A stretch of 64,000 nt of DNA from Blastomonas sp. AAP53 (lineage in GTDB: Bacteria; Pseudomonadota; Alphaproteobacteria; Sphingomonadales; Sphingomonadaceae): NCBI RefSeq assembly GCF_000331245.1, contig NZ_ANFZ01000009.1:806001-870000 (forward strand), read 5' to 3'. The notes under the pieces were generated by a model that was given only the letters and a program-made list of their open reading frames with translations, had not been told where the DNA came from and did not search any database. Shown one piece after another: positions 20,481 to 30,664 of the stretch; within the stretch, counting starts at the first letter, position 1; each line of letters begins with the position of its first letter. The position numbers and the translations under genes were made by a program.

Positions 20481-22112
20481 TTATCCCCCGCCCCCGCCCT
20501 GGGGTCCGGCGGGCGCCGTCTGGCGTATGCGTTCGCGCCTGGTGGCGGAACTGCCCCGCCCCACGGCCCTGTCCCATTCGATATGGTACAGGTCGTAGCG
20601 GCGATCGCCCAGATTGCGCACGGTGCCTTCGCTGCGCGCCCAGCTGAGGTCATCGAGGTTCACATCGCTGATCGTCAGCGTCTCGACATTCTCGCTGGCC
20701 TCTGCCGCAATGCCATCGCGCGCGAACGGAAGGTCGCATGGCGTCAGGATGCAGCTTTGCGAATACTGGATATCCATGTTCTCGACATCGGGCAGATTGC
20801 CGACATTGCCCGACATCACGACATAGCACTGGTTCTCGATCGCGCGCGCCTGGCAGCAATAGCGCACGCGCATATATGCCTCGCGGCTGTCGGTGCAGAA
20901 CGGCACGAAGATGATCCGCGCGCCCTCATCGGCCAGACGGCGGGCCAGCTCGGGGAATTCACTGTCATAGCAGATCAGCACGCCGATCGGCCCGCAATCG
21001 GTCTGGATCGCGTCGATGCTGTCGCCGCCCTTGATCTTCCACCAGTAGCGCTCATTGGGCGTGGGGTGGATCTTTTCCTGCGCGTGGATCGATCCATCGC
21101 GCAGCGCGACCAGGGCGATGTTCTGGATATCGCCATCGTCGGCGCGCGTGGGATGCGATCCGCCGATGATGTTGATATTGTACTCCATCGCCATCCGCGT
21201 CAGCTCGTCGCGGATGCGCGGGGTGAACTCGCTGAGTGCCTCGATCGCCTCTTGCGGCCCCATCTTCTTCTTGGCGAAGGAGAGCAGCGACATCGTGAAC
21301 ATCTCGGGGAACAGCACGAAATCGGCCTTGTAGTCGGCGGCCACGTCGACGAAATATTCGACGTTGCGCACGAACTCCTCGAAATTCGCCACGGCCCGCG
21401 CCTGGAACTGCACGGTGGCCAGGCGCACGCTTTCCACACCGCGCGGAACGCGGTGCTTGGGCGGTTCATCCGGATTTACATAGGGGTTGCGCCACACCAT
21501 GTGCACCGCATGGCCGCGCGACTGCTTGTCCTCGGGCAGATAGCGCTTGAGGATTCCGCCGGGCGCGAAGCCATTGGCGATCTGAAAGCCGATGACCGGA
21601 TCACGCAATTTGCCGTCGATCACCTTGGCCAGATAATCTTCCGGACTGTCGACCTTCTTGGTCCGGCGTGCCTTGTCATAGCCGGGAATGCGGCCAGCAA
21701 AGACGATGCCGTTGAGGTCAAGCTGCTCGGCGAGCGCACGCCGGGCCTCATAGAGGCGCTTGCCAATCCGCACGCCGCGCTGGGCGGGATCAACGCACAT
21801 CTCATAGCCGTAGAGCCATTCACCGGTCGGCACATGGCGGGTGCCAAAGCCGTTTCCGCTGATCTCTTCCCAGTCGTGCGCGGTGAACGCCATCGCCTCG
21901 GTCACCCGAGAAGAGGCGCAATAGCCGACGATATCGCCATCCAGAATGGCGACGAACTGTCCTTCCGGAAAATTGTTGATCTGCCCGCGCAGCTCGCCGA
22001 ATTTATAGGGAGGCAGCCCGGGATAGGCACGCTCGACGAGCGCGGATATCCCGGGAATGTCGCCCCTGCGGGCCTGCCTTACTTCCAGTCGTGCCTTGCT
22101 GCGCTGTGCCAT
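20481..22112 (-). CDS. GNAT acetyltransferase fused to carbon-nitrogen hydrolase (YhcX-like)
   Basis: The 543-residue protein has an N-terminal GNAT domain (about residues 8-220; the acetyl-CoA loop region is QRGVRIGKRLYEARR) and a C-terminal nitrilase-fold hydrolase (about 228-520). The hydrolase triad is present: Glu in VLFPEMF, Lys in QEKIHPT, Cys in VLICYDSEFPE. This two-domain layout is known in Bacillus YhcX and relatives, whose substrate is not settled. AAGGGG precedes the ATG at 22112, which begins only 7 bases after the icd stop, so the pair is probably an operon. The C-terminus ends in a Gly-rich run. Confidence 0.88.
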   Translation of the reverse strand: MAQRSKARLEVRQARRGDIPGISALVERAYPGLPPYKFGELRGQINNFPEGQFVAILDGDIVGYCASSRVTEAMAFTAHDWEEISGNGFGTRHVPTGEWLYGYEMCVDPAQRGVRIGKRLYEARRALAEQLDLNGIVFAGRIPGYDKARRTKKVDSPEDYLAKVIDGKLRDPVIGFQIANGFAPGGILKRYLPEDKQSRGHAVHMVWRNPYVNPDEPPKHRVPRGVESVRLATVQFQARAVANFEEFVRNVEYFVDVAADYKADFVLFPEMFTMSLLSFAKKKMGPQEAIEALSEFTPRIRDELTRMAMEYNINIIGGSHPTRADDGDIQNIALVALRDGSIHAQEKIHPTPNERYWWKIKGGDSIDAIQTDCGPIGVLICYDSEFPELARRLADEGARIIFVPFCTDSREAYMRVRYCCQARAIENQCYVVMSGNVGNLPDVENMDIQYSQSCILTPCDLPFARDGIAAEASENVETLTISDVNLDDLSWARSEGTVRNLGDRRYDLYHIEWDRAVGRGSSATRRERIRQTAPAGPQGGGGG

Positions 22113-22119
22113 CAACCCC

Positions 22120-23340
22120 TTACGCCCAGCTACCCATTTCCGTTTCGAGGTTCTGGCGAATCGCTTCGAAGAACTGCTCGGTGGTCATCCAGGCCTGATC
22201 GGGGCCGATGAGGATCGCCAGATCCTTGGTCATCGCACCGCTTTCGACAGTCTGGATGCACACGCGTTCCAGCGTTTCGGCAAAGCGCACCACTTCTGGT
22301 GTCTCGTCAAAGCGACCACGATAGATCAGGCCGCGGGTCCAGGCGAAGATCGACGCGATCGGGTTGGTCGAAGTCGCCTTGCCCTGCTGGTGCATGCGAT
22401 AGTGACGCGTGACCGTCCCGTGCGCGGCTTCGGCTTCCACCGTCTTGCCATCGGGCGTCATCAGCACCGAGGTCATCAGACCCAGCGAGCCAAAGCCCTG
22501 TGCAACGGTATCCGACTGCACGTCACCGTCATAGTTCTTGCAGGCCCAGACGAACTTGCCCGACCATTTCAGCGCCGATGCGACCATGTCGTCGATCAGA
22601 CGGTGCTGATAGGTGATGCCAGCTGCGTCGAACTTGTCCTTGAACTCGCTCTGGAAAACCTCTTCGAAGATGTCCTTGAAGCGACCATCATAAGCCTTGA
22701 GGATCGTGTTCTTGGTCGACAGGTACGTCGGCCATCCGCGATCAAGACCATAGTTCATCGAGGCGCGGGCGAAGTCGGCGATGGAATCGTCGAGATTGTA
22801 CATCGCCATAGCGACGCCCGAAGACGGGAACTGGAACACTTCCTCGTCGATCTTGGTGCCGTCTTCGCCTTCAAACACCAGACGCAGCTTGCCCGGACCC
22901 GGCACGCGGAAGTCGGTGGCCTTGTACTGGTCACCAAAGGCGTGACGACCAACCACGATTGGGTCGGTCCAGCCGGGGACCAGACGCGGGATGTTCGAGA
23001 TCACGATCGGTTCGCGGAACACGACGCCGCCCAGGATGTTGCGGATGGTGCCGTTGGGCGACTTCCACATCTTCTTGAGGTTGAACTCCTCGACGCGCTG
23101 TTCGTCGGGGGTAATCGTCGCGCACTTCACGCCCACGCCAAATTCGCGGATGGCGTTGGAGGCGTCGACGGTGATCTTGTCGTTGGTCTCGTCACGCTTT
23201 TCGACGGAAAGGTCGTAATATTTCAGGTCGATATCAAGATAGGGACGGATCAGGCGTTCACGGATCCACTCCCAGATAATGCGTGTCATTTCATCGCCGT
23301 CGATTTCGACAACGGGCTTGGCCACCTTGATCTTTGCCAT
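22120..23340 (-). CDS. icd: NADP-dependent isocitrate dehydrogenase
   Basis: The enzyme oxidises isocitrate to 2-oxoglutarate in the TCA cycle. The 406-residue chain begins [20 protein letters not shown] and has the eukaryote-like (homodimeric, type II) features [20 protein letters not shown] and [11 protein letters not shown], which bind metal and NADP. The length is normal. The ATG at 23340 is chosen by homology start; the frame is open for 25 more codons upstream without a good ribosome site. It is divergent from psd and transcribed together with the GNAT-nitrilase gene. Confidence 0.95.
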   Translation of the reverse strand: MAKIKVAKPVVEIDGDEMTRIIWEWIRERLIRPYLDIDLKYYDLSVEKRDETNDKITVDASNAIREFGVGVKCATITPDEQRVEEFNLKKMWKSPNGTIRNILGGVVFREPIVISNIPRLVPGWTDPIVVGRHAFGDQYKATDFRVPGPGKLRLVFEGEDGTKIDEEVFQFPSSGVAMAMYNLDDSIADFARASMNYGLDRGWPTYLSTKNTILKAYDGRFKDIFEEVFQSEFKDKFDAAGITYQHRLIDDMVASALKWSGKFVWACKNYDGDVQSDTVAQGFGSLGLMTSVLMTPDGKTVEAEAAHGTVTRHYRMHQQGKATSTNPIASIFAWTRGLIYRGRFDETPEVVRFAETLERVCIQTVESGAMTKDLAILIGPDQAWMTTEQFFEAIRQNLETEMGSWA

Positions 23341-23538
23341 GCGGGATGTGCGCCTTCTTGCTAGGGAGGAATCGGAAAACTGGGACGCTCTTAGCAAAGT
23401 CCGCCCATGTTTCAACCTTGTCGCGCGGCGTTCAGATAACGCAAATCAGTCGCAGATTTATGCCGCAACGCAGCATTATCCCCCTCTGTCCGGCTTTGGT
23501 CGTTGTCACACCCTGCCCCAGCCCCTAAGAGAGCGGGC

Positions 23539-24273
23539 ATGTCGCAAGAATTACTGGATAACCGGGGCAAGGGCCTGGCGAGCTGGAGCATGCCGCCGGT
23601 CCACCCCGAAGGTCGCAAGTTTGCCGTGATCGCGGCAGGTATTACCCTGATCTTCGCATTGATGGCGTGGGAGACGCTCGCTTGGCCGATGGGTGGCATC
23701 ACCCTCTGGGTCCTCGCGTTCTTCCGCGATCCCGTCCGCGTCACGCCGCTGGACGAACGCTTTGTCGTCGCCCCGGCCGATGGCCTGGTCACATTGATCC
23801 AGGAAGTGACGCCGCCGTCGGAGCTTGCCGATACCGATGGGCTGGGCTCTGAACCGCTTTTCCGGGTCTCGATTTTCATGAGCGTGTTCGATGTGCACAT
23901 CAACCGCGCCCCCATCGGCGGGACCATCCGGCGGATCGTGTATATTTCCGGCAAGTTCCTGAACGCCGATCTCGACAAGGCCAGCGATGAAAACGAACGC
24001 CAGCATATCATGGTCGAACGCAGCGACGGCCTGCGCATCGGCTTTACGCAGATCGCAGGTTTGGTCGCGCGGCGGATCGTGCCCTTCGTCAAGGAAGGCG
24101 ATTTCGTTGCCGTCGGCCAGCGCGTAGGATTGATCCGCTTTGGCAGCCGGGTCGATGTGTACCTGCCCCGTGGCACCACGCCTTCGGTGGTCAAGGGCCA
24201 GCGCATCGTCGCCGGCGAAACGGTGCTGGCAATTGTCGGCGAAAACCCGTGGCGCGAAGGGATTTCTCACTGA
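23539..24273 (+). CDS. psd: Phosphatidylserine decarboxylase
   Basis: Psd converts phosphatidylserine to phosphatidylethanolamine at the inner membrane. The 244-residue proenzyme has two N-terminal membrane segments (about residues 28-65), the FRDPVR motif, and [13 protein letters not shown]. The self-cleavage site [11 protein letters not shown] lies near residue 200, where the Ser becomes the pyruvoyl group. It is the short alphaproteobacterial type. pssA follows after 37 bases, so the two steps of phosphatidylethanolamine synthesis are encoded together. Confidence 0.95.
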   Translation: MSQELLDNRGKGLASWSMPPVHPEGRKFAVIAAGITLIFALMAWETLAWPMGGITLWVLAFFRDPVRVTPLDERFVVAPADGLVTLIQEVTPPSELADTDGLGSEPLFRVSIFMSVFDVHINRAPIGGTIRRIVYISGKFLNADLDKASDENERQHIMVERSDGLRIGFTQIAGLVARRIVPFVKEGDFVAVGQRVGLIRFGSRVDVYLPRGTTPSVVKGQRIVAGETVLAIVGENPWREGISH

Positions 24274-24310
24274 TGCCCAGCCCCGTCGCATTCTTCCAGG
24301 AGCTCCGCAC

Positions 24311-25132
24311 ATGAGCGCAGGCGATCCACGCGATCAGCGCGGGCGACGCGGCCCCATCCGCTATCTTGCCGGACGGCGTTTCCGGCTGCGCGAGGGCCTG
24401 ACCCTGCGTGCGATGGTGCCCAATGCGATCACCGCCACAGCCTTGTGCTGCGGGCTCACCGGCATTCGCTTTGCGCTGCAGGAACAATGGCCGCTGGCGG
24501 CAGGCGCGATCGTGCTGGCCGGCGTTCTCGATGGCATCGACGGCCGCGTCGCACGCATGCTCAAGGCGCAGAGCCGCTTTGGTGCGGAACTCGACTCGCT
24601 GGCGGATTCGATCGCGTTCGGCGTTTCGCCGGCCCTTGTGCTGTTCCTCTGGTCGCTGAACGAGCTGCCTCGGTTCGGCTGGCTGATCGCGCTTGCGCTG
24701 GCCGTGTGCTGCGCGCTGCGCCTGGCCCGGTTCAACGCCCAGATCGATCTGGAGGACCAGCCGCACAAGTCTGCAGGCTATATGACCGGTGTTCCCGCTC
24801 CTGCGGGCGCGGGCCTCGCGATGCTGCCATTGTATCTGTGGATGGAAACCGGCCTCGATGTGTTCCGGCACTATACTTTGGTCGGACCGTGGATCCTGCT
24901 GATTGCGTTCCTGATGATCTCGAACGTTGCCACGTTCAGCTGGTCATCGCTCAGGCTACGCAAGAACATCCGCCTTGAAGCGCTGGCCATCGTCACCTTG
25001 ACCGCCGCTTCACTGCTGACGGTGCCATGGGTGACGCTCAGCGCCATTTGCCTCGTTTATCTGACACTTATCCCCTTTGGCATTCGCTCGTACTCGAAGG
25101 TCAGGCGGCAGCGCGCCAGTCAGACTGGCTGA
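24311..25132 (+). CDS. pssA: CDP-diacylglycerol-serine O-phosphatidyltransferase
   Basis: PssA makes phosphatidylserine from CDP-diacylglycerol and serine, supplying Psd. The 273-residue membrane protein has the CDP-alcohol phosphotransferase signature DG-x2-AR-x8-G-x3-D-x3-D as DGIDGRVAR...GAELDSLAD near residue 80, followed by about seven membrane helices. An AGGAG site precedes the ATG at 24311. The 3' end overlaps a convergent small membrane gene by 32 bases. Confidence 0.94.
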   Translation: MSAGDPRDQRGRRGPIRYLAGRRFRLREGLTLRAMVPNAITATALCCGLTGIRFALQEQWPLAAGAIVLAGVLDGIDGRVARMLKAQSRFGAELDSLADSIAFGVSPALVLFLWSLNELPRFGWLIALALAVCCALRLARFNAQIDLEDQPHKSAGYMTGVPAPAGAGLAMLPLYLWMETGLDVFRHYTLVGPWILLIAFLMISNVATFSWSSLRLRKNIRLEALAIVTLTAASLLTVPWVTLSAICLVYLTLIPFGIRSYSKVRRQRASQTG

Positions 25133-25382
25133 TCGAAGCGCTGACGCCCTGGCGTGCGCCGAATGCGATGACGTTGCGCGGTGCATAATCAGGCGCAGCG
25201 GCGGGAACGAACCGTACCGCAGGCCGCATGCCTGACCGAACCGTCCGATCCATTTCCAAAGCACGATATTCAGCAAACAGTGCGTCGATCCGCTCGGCTG
25301 CGCCCGAGAACGTTCGCGCGATGCTGAGCACGGCAAAGACGGCGGCGGCTGCGAAGAAAAGGGCAATGACAACAGCAAACAT
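25101..25382 (-). CDS. Small membrane protein, possible SOS target
   Basis: The 93-codon ORF begins MFAVVIALFFAAAAVFAVLS, a single N-terminal membrane helix. A basic and amphipathic stretch follows (IDALFAEYRALEMDRTVR) and then an Ala/Pro-rich tail. AGGA lies about 9 bases before the ATG. It is convergent with pssA and overlaps its end by 32 bases. No family is recognised. Its upstream gap carries a LexA-like box (25510-25524) and a DnaA box, so damage-induced or replication-linked expression is possible. Small one-helix membrane proteins under LexA control (SidA in Caulobacter, YneA in Bacillus) block division, but that parallel is speculation here. Confidence 0.65.
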   Translation of the reverse strand: MFAVVIALFFAAAAVFAVLSIARTFSGAAERIDALFAEYRALEMDRTVRSGMRPAVRFVPAAAPDYAPRNVIAFGARQGVSASISQSDWRAAA

Positions 25383-25432
25383 GGCGAAACATCCTGTCTT
25401 TCGCCTGCGGAGCCTGAGCATCAGCAGGACAC

Positions 25433-25441
25433 TGTGGATAA
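25433..25441 (-). promoter_or_regulatory. DnaA box
   Basis: TGTGGATAA on the plus strand is the complement of TTATCCACA, the perfect DnaA consensus. A weaker copy, TGTGGACGG, begins at 25445. The pair lies in the leader of the small membrane gene. About 0.5 perfect matches are expected by chance in 64 kb, so the function is uncertain. Confidence 0.5.
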
Positions 25442-25509
25442 CTCTGTGGACGGCTTCCGGTTCCCGATTGTCAGGTCTGAAGCCCGATAACCGTCTTTGT
25501 TTGGCTTTT

Positions 25510-25524
25510 GTTCCATTTCTGTTC
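25510..25524 (+). promoter_or_regulatory. LexA-like SOS box
   Basis: GTTCCATTTCTGTTC has the alphaproteobacterial LexA form GTTC-N7-GTTC. It resembles the recA box in this window (GTTCCCTACTTGTTC read on the minus strand) at spacer positions too. It lies 128 bases before the minus-strand membrane gene and 206 before rpsB. One or two GTTC-N7-GTTC matches are expected by chance in 64 kb, but few of those would be intergenic. Confidence 0.5.
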
Positions 25525-25730
25525 ACATGGGTCAAGCACAAAAATACGACCACCCGTTGAAATGGGGCTGGATTTTGTGAACCGAGCCACGTAAGGGCGC
25601 GCTCGTCTGTGGCGTTGTGCCACGGGCAATCCACATGGAAGACACACATACCGGTGCCTAGGCTGCCCTTTGAGGGCATGTCCTTGCAGGTTCCCGTCTT
25701 CCAGAGGCTTAACCGGAAAGGAATTAGCTT

Positions 25731-26558
<828 letters not shown>

Positions 26559-26610
26559 TAGCCGAACCGGGCGGGGCGCGCCCTGCCCGTCCGCTTCGCG
26601 AAAATGACAC

Positions 26611-26659
26611 ATGCAGGGGCTACGGGCCGGGCGTTGGCCCGCACCTGTGGCCCCTGCAT
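26611..26659. other. Strong hairpin between rpsB and tsf
   Basis: Arms ATGCAGGGGC (26611-26620) and GCCCCTGCAT (26650-26659) enclose a nested hairpin, CGGGCC (26623-26628) with GGCCCG (26636-26641). It lacks a T run, so it is more likely an RNA processing, stability or attenuation element that lowers tsf relative to rpsB than a full terminator. Confidence 0.6.
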
Positions 26660-26686
26660 TCATATCCAACCACAAGGAACACGAAC

Positions 26687-27610
26687 ATGGCTGTGATTAC
26701 TGCTGCTAATGTCAAGGAACTGCGCGAGCGCACCGGCGCCGGCATGATGGACGCCAAGAAGGCGCTGACCGAAGCCGATGGCGACATCGAAGCCGCCGTC
26801 GACGCGCTGCGTGCCAAGGGCCTCGCCACCGCCCAGAAGAAGTCGAGCCGTACGGCTGCCGAAGGTCTGGTCGGCATCGAAGTGCAGGGCCTCAAGGGCG
26901 TTGCCGTCGAAGTGAACAGCGAAACCGACTTCGTCGCCAAGAACGAGCAGTTCCAGGATTTCGTCCGCAAGGTGACCTCGGTCGCCCTGACCACCGGTGA
27001 CGATGTCGACGCGCTCAAGGCTGCGCCCTATCCCGATGGCGAGACCGTCGGCGAAAAGCTGACCAACTCGATCGCCACGATCGGCGAAAACCAGTCGATC
27101 CGCCGCATCAAGACCGTTTCGGTCAGCGAAGGCGTTGTCGTTTCGTACATGCACAATGCCGTTGCGCCGAACCTCGGCAAGATTGGCGTGCTCGTCGCGC
27201 TCGAAGGCACCGTGTCGGCTGACGTTCTGGAGCCGCTCGGCAAGCAGATCGGCATGCACATTGCCGCTGCCTTCCCGCTGGCGCTGAACAGCGATGGCCT
27301 GGATGCCGAGATGATCGCGCGTGAACGCAAGATCGCAGAGGAAAAGGCTGCCGAAAGCGGCAAGCCCGCCGAAGTGCAGGCCAAGATGGTCGATGGCGCG
27401 ATTGCCAAGTTCGCCAAGGAAAACGCGCTGCTCAGCCAGCTGTTCGTGATGGACAACAAGACCGCGATCGCCGACGTGGTGGCCAAGGCCGCCAAGGACG
27501 CCGGTGGCACCATTACGCTCAAGGACTATGTCCGCTTCCAGCTCGGCGAAGGCATCGAGAAGGAAGAAACCGACTTTGCCGCAGAAGTGGCGGCGGCGGC
27601 GGGTCTGTAA
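26687..27610 (+). CDS. tsf: Elongation factor Ts
   Basis: EF-Ts exchanges GDP for GTP on EF-Tu. The 307-residue protein has the N-terminal UBA-like domain ([21 protein letters not shown] in pieces), the core motif [12 protein letters not shown] near residue 80, and the duplicated dimerisation subdomains. The length is normal. It follows rpsB with a 128-base gap that holds a stable hairpin, and a GC-rich hairpin follows it. Confidence 0.97.
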   Translation: MAVITAANVKELRERTGAGMMDAKKALTEADGDIEAAVDALRAKGLATAQKKSSRTAAEGLVGIEVQGLKGVAVEVNSETDFVAKNEQFQDFVRKVTSVALTTGDDVDALKAAPYPDGETVGEKLTNSIATIGENQSIRRIKTVSVSEGVVVSYMHNAVAPNLGKIGVLVALEGTVSADVLEPLGKQIGMHIAAAFPLALNSDGLDAEMIARERKIAEEKAAESGKPAEVQAKMVDGAIAKFAKENALLSQLFVMDNKTAIADVVAKAAKDAGGTITLKDYVRFQLGEGIEKEETDFAAEVAAAAGL

Positions 27611-27633
27611 GACTCACCTCGCTACAGGTTCGA

Positions 27634-27667
27634 AACGGCGGGTGGCTTCGCAGCCGCCCGCCGCTTT
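27634..27667 (+). terminator. Probable terminator after tsf
   Basis: The sequence AAACGGCGGGTGGC-TTCGC-AGCCGCCCGCCGCTTT forms a GC-rich stem 24 bases after the tsf stop, ending in a short T run. Partial termination is likely. pyrH begins 139 bases later and may have its own promoter. Confidence 0.6.
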
Positions 27668-27805
27668 CGTATCCAGCGTCGGCACAGACCGACGGCAACA
27701 GACTGAAACAGTTACGCGAACGTGCTTGGCAGTCACGTATGCACTGACTATGGTGCGCGCCACCCAGAACGCTGGTCGCCAGTCAGCTCAATCACCGGAA
27801 ACTCC

Positions 27806-28528
27806 ATGACCATCCCATCCTACCGCCGCATCCTCCTGAAGCTCTCGGGGGAAGCCTTGATGGGCGATGGCCAGTACGGCATCGATCCCGCCACCGTCAC
27901 GCGCATGGCGGGCGAGGTCAAGGCGGCCAAGGATACGGGACTTGAAATCTGCCTGGTGATCGGCGGCGGCAACATCTTCCGCGGCATGGCGGGCGCTGCC
28001 AAGGGCATGGACCGCGCGCAGGCCGATTACATGGGCATGCTGGCCACGGTAATGAACGCACTGGCGATGCAGAGCGCGCTCGAGCAGCTGGGTGTCCCCA
28101 CCCGCGTGCAGTCCGCGATCGAGATGGACAAGGTGTGCGAGCCCGTCATCCGCCGTCGCGCCCAGCGGCACCTGGAAAAGGGCCGCGTGGTGATATTCGC
28201 CGCCGGCGTCGGCGCACCGTATTTCACCACCGATTCCGGCGCTGCGCTGCGCGCCGCCGAAATGAAGTGCGACGCGCTGCTCAAGGGCACCAGCGTGGAC
28301 GGCGTATACAACGCCGATCCCAAGCTGGACCCGAATGCCGTGCGTTATGATACATTGACTTATGACCGTGTGTTGCAGGACAATCTCAAGGTCATGGACG
28401 CAAGCGCCGTGGCGCTTTGCCGCGACAATTCCATCCCCATCGTCGTGTTCTCGATCCGCGAGCAGGGCAATCTTGCCCGCGTTCTCAGCGGCGAAGGCAC
28501 TGCGACAACCGTATATCAGAAGGACTGA
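27806..28528 (+). CDS. pyrH: UMP kinase
   Basis: PyrH phosphorylates UMP to UDP in pyrimidine nucleotide synthesis and is a hexameric amino-acid-kinase-fold enzyme. The 240-residue protein starts [20 protein letters not shown]. It has GGGNIFRG near residue 55, [15 protein letters not shown] and the catalytic Asp region [13 protein letters not shown]. The ATG at 27806 fits the conserved N-terminus; the upstream frame is open but lacks family residues. frr begins 4 bases after the stop. Confidence 0.97.
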   Translation: MTIPSYRRILLKLSGEALMGDGQYGIDPATVTRMAGEVKAAKDTGLEICLVIGGGNIFRGMAGAAKGMDRAQADYMGMLATVMNALAMQSALEQLGVPTRVQSAIEMDKVCEPVIRRRAQRHLEKGRVVIFAAGVGAPYFTTDSGAALRAAEMKCDALLKGTSVDGVYNADPKLDPNAVRYDTLTYDRVLQDNLKVMDASAVALCRDNSIPIVVFSIREQGNLARVLSGEGTATTVYQKD

Positions 28529-28532
28529 ACCA

Positions 28533-29090
28533 GTGGCACAGTTTGACAAGAAAGACCTTGAGCGCCGGATGAACGGCGCGGTGGAATCGCTGAAGGGCGA
28601 TCTGACCGGCCTGCGCACCGGTCGCGCCAACGTGGCCTTGCTCGATCCGGTCACCGTAGAGGTGTACGGATCGCACATGCCGCTCACCCAGATCGCCACC
28701 GTTTCTGCGCCCGAGCCGCGCATGCTGTCGGTGCAGGTGTGGGACAAGTCGAACGTCGGACCGGCGGACAAGGCGATCCGATCGGCAGGCCTGGGCCTCA
28801 ACCCGATCATGGACGGCCAGACGCTGCGCCTGCCGATCCCCGACCTGACCGAAGAGCGCCGCAAGGAACTGGCCAAGCTGGCCGGGCAATATGCCGAAAA
28901 GGCGCGTATCGCGATCCGCAACGTGCGCCGCGACGGCATGGATTCGCTGAAGACCGACGAGAAGAATGGCGTGATCAGCGAGGACGAGCGCAAGCGGTTC
29001 GAAACCGAAGTGCAGAAGCTGACCGACGATATCATCGCGCAGGCCGATGCTGCCGCCACCCAGAAGGAAAAGGAAATTCTGGGCCAGTGA
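28533..29090 (+). CDS. frr: Ribosome recycling factor
   Basis: With EF-G, Frr splits post-termination ribosomes. The 185-residue protein has the typical length, [19 protein letters not shown] near residue 30, and the three-helix bundle region with [20 protein letters not shown]. The start is GTG at 28533, four bases after pyrH; AAGGA lies about 8 bases before it within the pyrH end. Its stop overlaps the uppS GTG. Confidence 0.97.
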   Translation: MAQFDKKDLERRMNGAVESLKGDLTGLRTGRANVALLDPVTVEVYGSHMPLTQIATVSAPEPRMLSVQVWDKSNVGPADKAIRSAGLGLNPIMDGQTLRLPIPDLTEERRKELAKLAGQYAEKARIAIRNVRRDGMDSLKTDEKNGVISEDERKRFETEVQKLTDDIIAQADAAATQKEKEILGQ

Positions 29091-29863
29091 TCTTCCGGTC
29101 CGGCCCCAAAGTCTCGAAGGCGCAACCGCAGTCCGCGCCGGTTGCGCACGTCCAGACGACACCGGCGCATGGTGTGCGCCATGCGGCCATCATCATGGAT
29201 GGCAATGGCCGCTGGGCTGCCAAGCGCGGTCTTCCCCGCGTTGTCGGCCACAAGCAAGGGGTAGAGGCAGTGCGGACGACCGTGCGCGCCGCGCGCGACA
29301 TGGGCCTGGAAACGCTGACGCTGTACGCCTTTTCGTCCGAGAACTGGAAGCGCCCCGAAGACGAGGTGTCGGACCTGATGGGTCTGCTGCGCCATTTCAT
29401 CCGCGCCGATGTCGACGAGTTCATCGCCAATAACGTGCGGCTGAAGATCATCGGCAATTACCGCGCGCTCGCGCCCGACCTGGTCGAGATGATCGACGAT
29501 GTCGTCGAACGAACCGCGCACAACACCGGCACCACCCTGGTGATTGCGCTCAATTACGGCGCGCAGGATGAACTGCTGCGTGCGACACGCGCGCTCGCCG
29601 CCGCCGCTGCACGCGGTGAGATCGACGCCAGTGCCATCGAGGCCGAGCATATCGATGCTGCGCTCGATACCGGCGACCTGCCCCCGCTCGACCTGCTCAT
29701 CCGAACCTCGGGCGAACAGCGGCTGAGCAACTTCCTGCTGTGGCAGGCCGCGTACGCGGAGCTGTATTTCACCGAGACGCTGTGGCCCGACTTCAACGGC
29801 GCGTCGCTGGCCGAAGCGCTCGAGGCCTATGGGGCACGCGAAAGGCGCTTTGGTGGCCGCTGA
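29087..29863 (+). CDS. uppS: Undecaprenyl diphosphate synthase (cis-prenyltransferase)
   Basis: UppS adds eight isoprene units to farnesyl diphosphate to make the C55 carrier lipid for peptidoglycan. The 258-residue protein has the catalytic Asp motif [17 protein letters not shown] near residue 35, SSENWKRP, and [20 protein letters not shown] near the end. The GTG at 29087 overlaps the frr stop in GTGA, implying coupling. The N-terminus has about 30 extra, variable residues before the conserved domain. It consumes the isoprenoids made by Dxs and Dxr. Confidence 0.95.
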   Translation: MIFRSGPKVSKAQPQSAPVAHVQTTPAHGVRHAAIIMDGNGRWAAKRGLPRVVGHKQGVEAVRTTVRAARDMGLETLTLYAFSSENWKRPEDEVSDLMGLLRHFIRADVDEFIANNVRLKIIGNYRALAPDLVEMIDDVVERTAHNTGTTLVIALNYGAQDELLRATRALAAAAARGEIDASAIEAEHIDAALDTGDLPPLDLLIRTSGEQRLSNFLLWQAAYAELYFTETLWPDFNGASLAEALEAYGARERRFGGR

Positions 29864-30656
29864 CCCTGTCAGGCGATCCCTGTTCGGTCAGGATCTGGCC
29901 GTTCGCACGGTTTCCGGCCTGATCCTTGTCGCCATCGCCGGAACCGCCCTGGGGCTGGGCGGCATCGCCTTCTGGCTGTTGCTGATGGCAGGCGCGCTCG
30001 CCATGCAGCATGAGTGGGCCGGGCTGGTCGGAAGGCTGGAGCGCCGCCGGCTGTCGATGCTGGCGCTGATGGCCTCGCTTTCGATGCTGTCGCCCCTCGC
30101 CGACGGCCCCGGGTTTCTCTCGCTGGGCTTCATCATCGGTGGGGCCTTCTTCATCGCCGCGATCGACCGCAGCATCAAGCTGGCGCTGGGCGTGTTCTAT
30201 TGCGCACTGCCGGTGATGGCGCTGCTGTACCTGCGCCAGCAGGACAACGGGCTGCTGCTCGCGTTCTGGACCATGGCCACGGTGTGGGCGACCGATGTCG
30301 GTGCGTATTTCGCAGGACGCGGCATCGGCGGCCCCAAGATTGCGCCGTCGATCAGCCCCAGCAAGACCTGGGCGGGCCTTGCCGGCGGCATGACTGCGGC
30401 CTTGCTGTTCGCCATTGCGCTGCGCGAATGGTTCGACCTGCCTTATATCCTGGTGCTGGCGAGCGCGCCCTTGGCGATCGTCGCCCAGGTGGGCGACTTT
30501 CTGGAAAGCTGGATGAAGCGCCAGGCAGGCGTGAAGGACTCTGGCGCGCTGATCCCCGGACACGGCGGAATTCTGGACCGCGTCGATGGTCTTGTTCCCG
30601 TCGCACCGATCGTCGCAACGCTGGTTGCAGCCAATGCCTTTTGGGCGCTAGGGTGA
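29853..30656 (+). CDS. cdsA: Phosphatidate cytidylyltransferase (CDP-diglyceride synthase)
   Basis: CdsA makes CDP-diacylglycerol from phosphatidate and CTP, feeding PssA. The 267-residue protein has about seven membrane helices and the family signature from SPSKTWAGLAGG to GDFLESWMKRQAGVKDSG and PGHGGILDRVDGL. The GTG at 29853 has AAAGG about 9 bases upstream and overlaps the uppS end by 11 bases; an in-frame ATG at 29829 is an alternative. It is part of the tight envelope operon. Confidence 0.93.
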   Translation: MAADPVRRSLFGQDLAVRTVSGLILVAIAGTALGLGGIAFWLLLMAGALAMQHEWAGLVGRLERRRLSMLALMASLSMLSPLADGPGFLSLGFIIGGAFFIAAIDRSIKLALGVFYCALPVMALLYLRQQDNGLLLAFWTMATVWATDVGAYFAGRGIGGPKIAPSISPSKTWAGLAGGMTAALLFAIALREWFDLPYILVLASAPLAIVAQVGDFLESWMKRQAGVKDSGALIPGHGGILDRVDGLVPVAPIVATLVAANAFWALG

Positions 30657-30664
30657 CCGCTCTT

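Larger units (their letters stand above)
25383..25730. other. Divergent intergenic region upstream of rpsB
   Basis: These 348 bases separate the 93-codon membrane gene from rpsB and contain no ORF that I can support. They are less GC-rich than the genes around them and hold a DnaA box, a LexA-like box and, on the minus strand, a TTGACC hexamer at 25530-25535. AAAGGA near 25716 is the rpsB ribosome site. The long rpsB leader could hold an autoregulatory S2-binding structure, but I could not identify one. Confidence 0.6.

Noticed and set aside
25383-25730. Chromosome origin at the DnaA box cluster
   Set aside because: Only one perfect box and one weak one are present, there is no AT-rich unwinding tract, and none of dnaA, hemE, parA or gidA is near.
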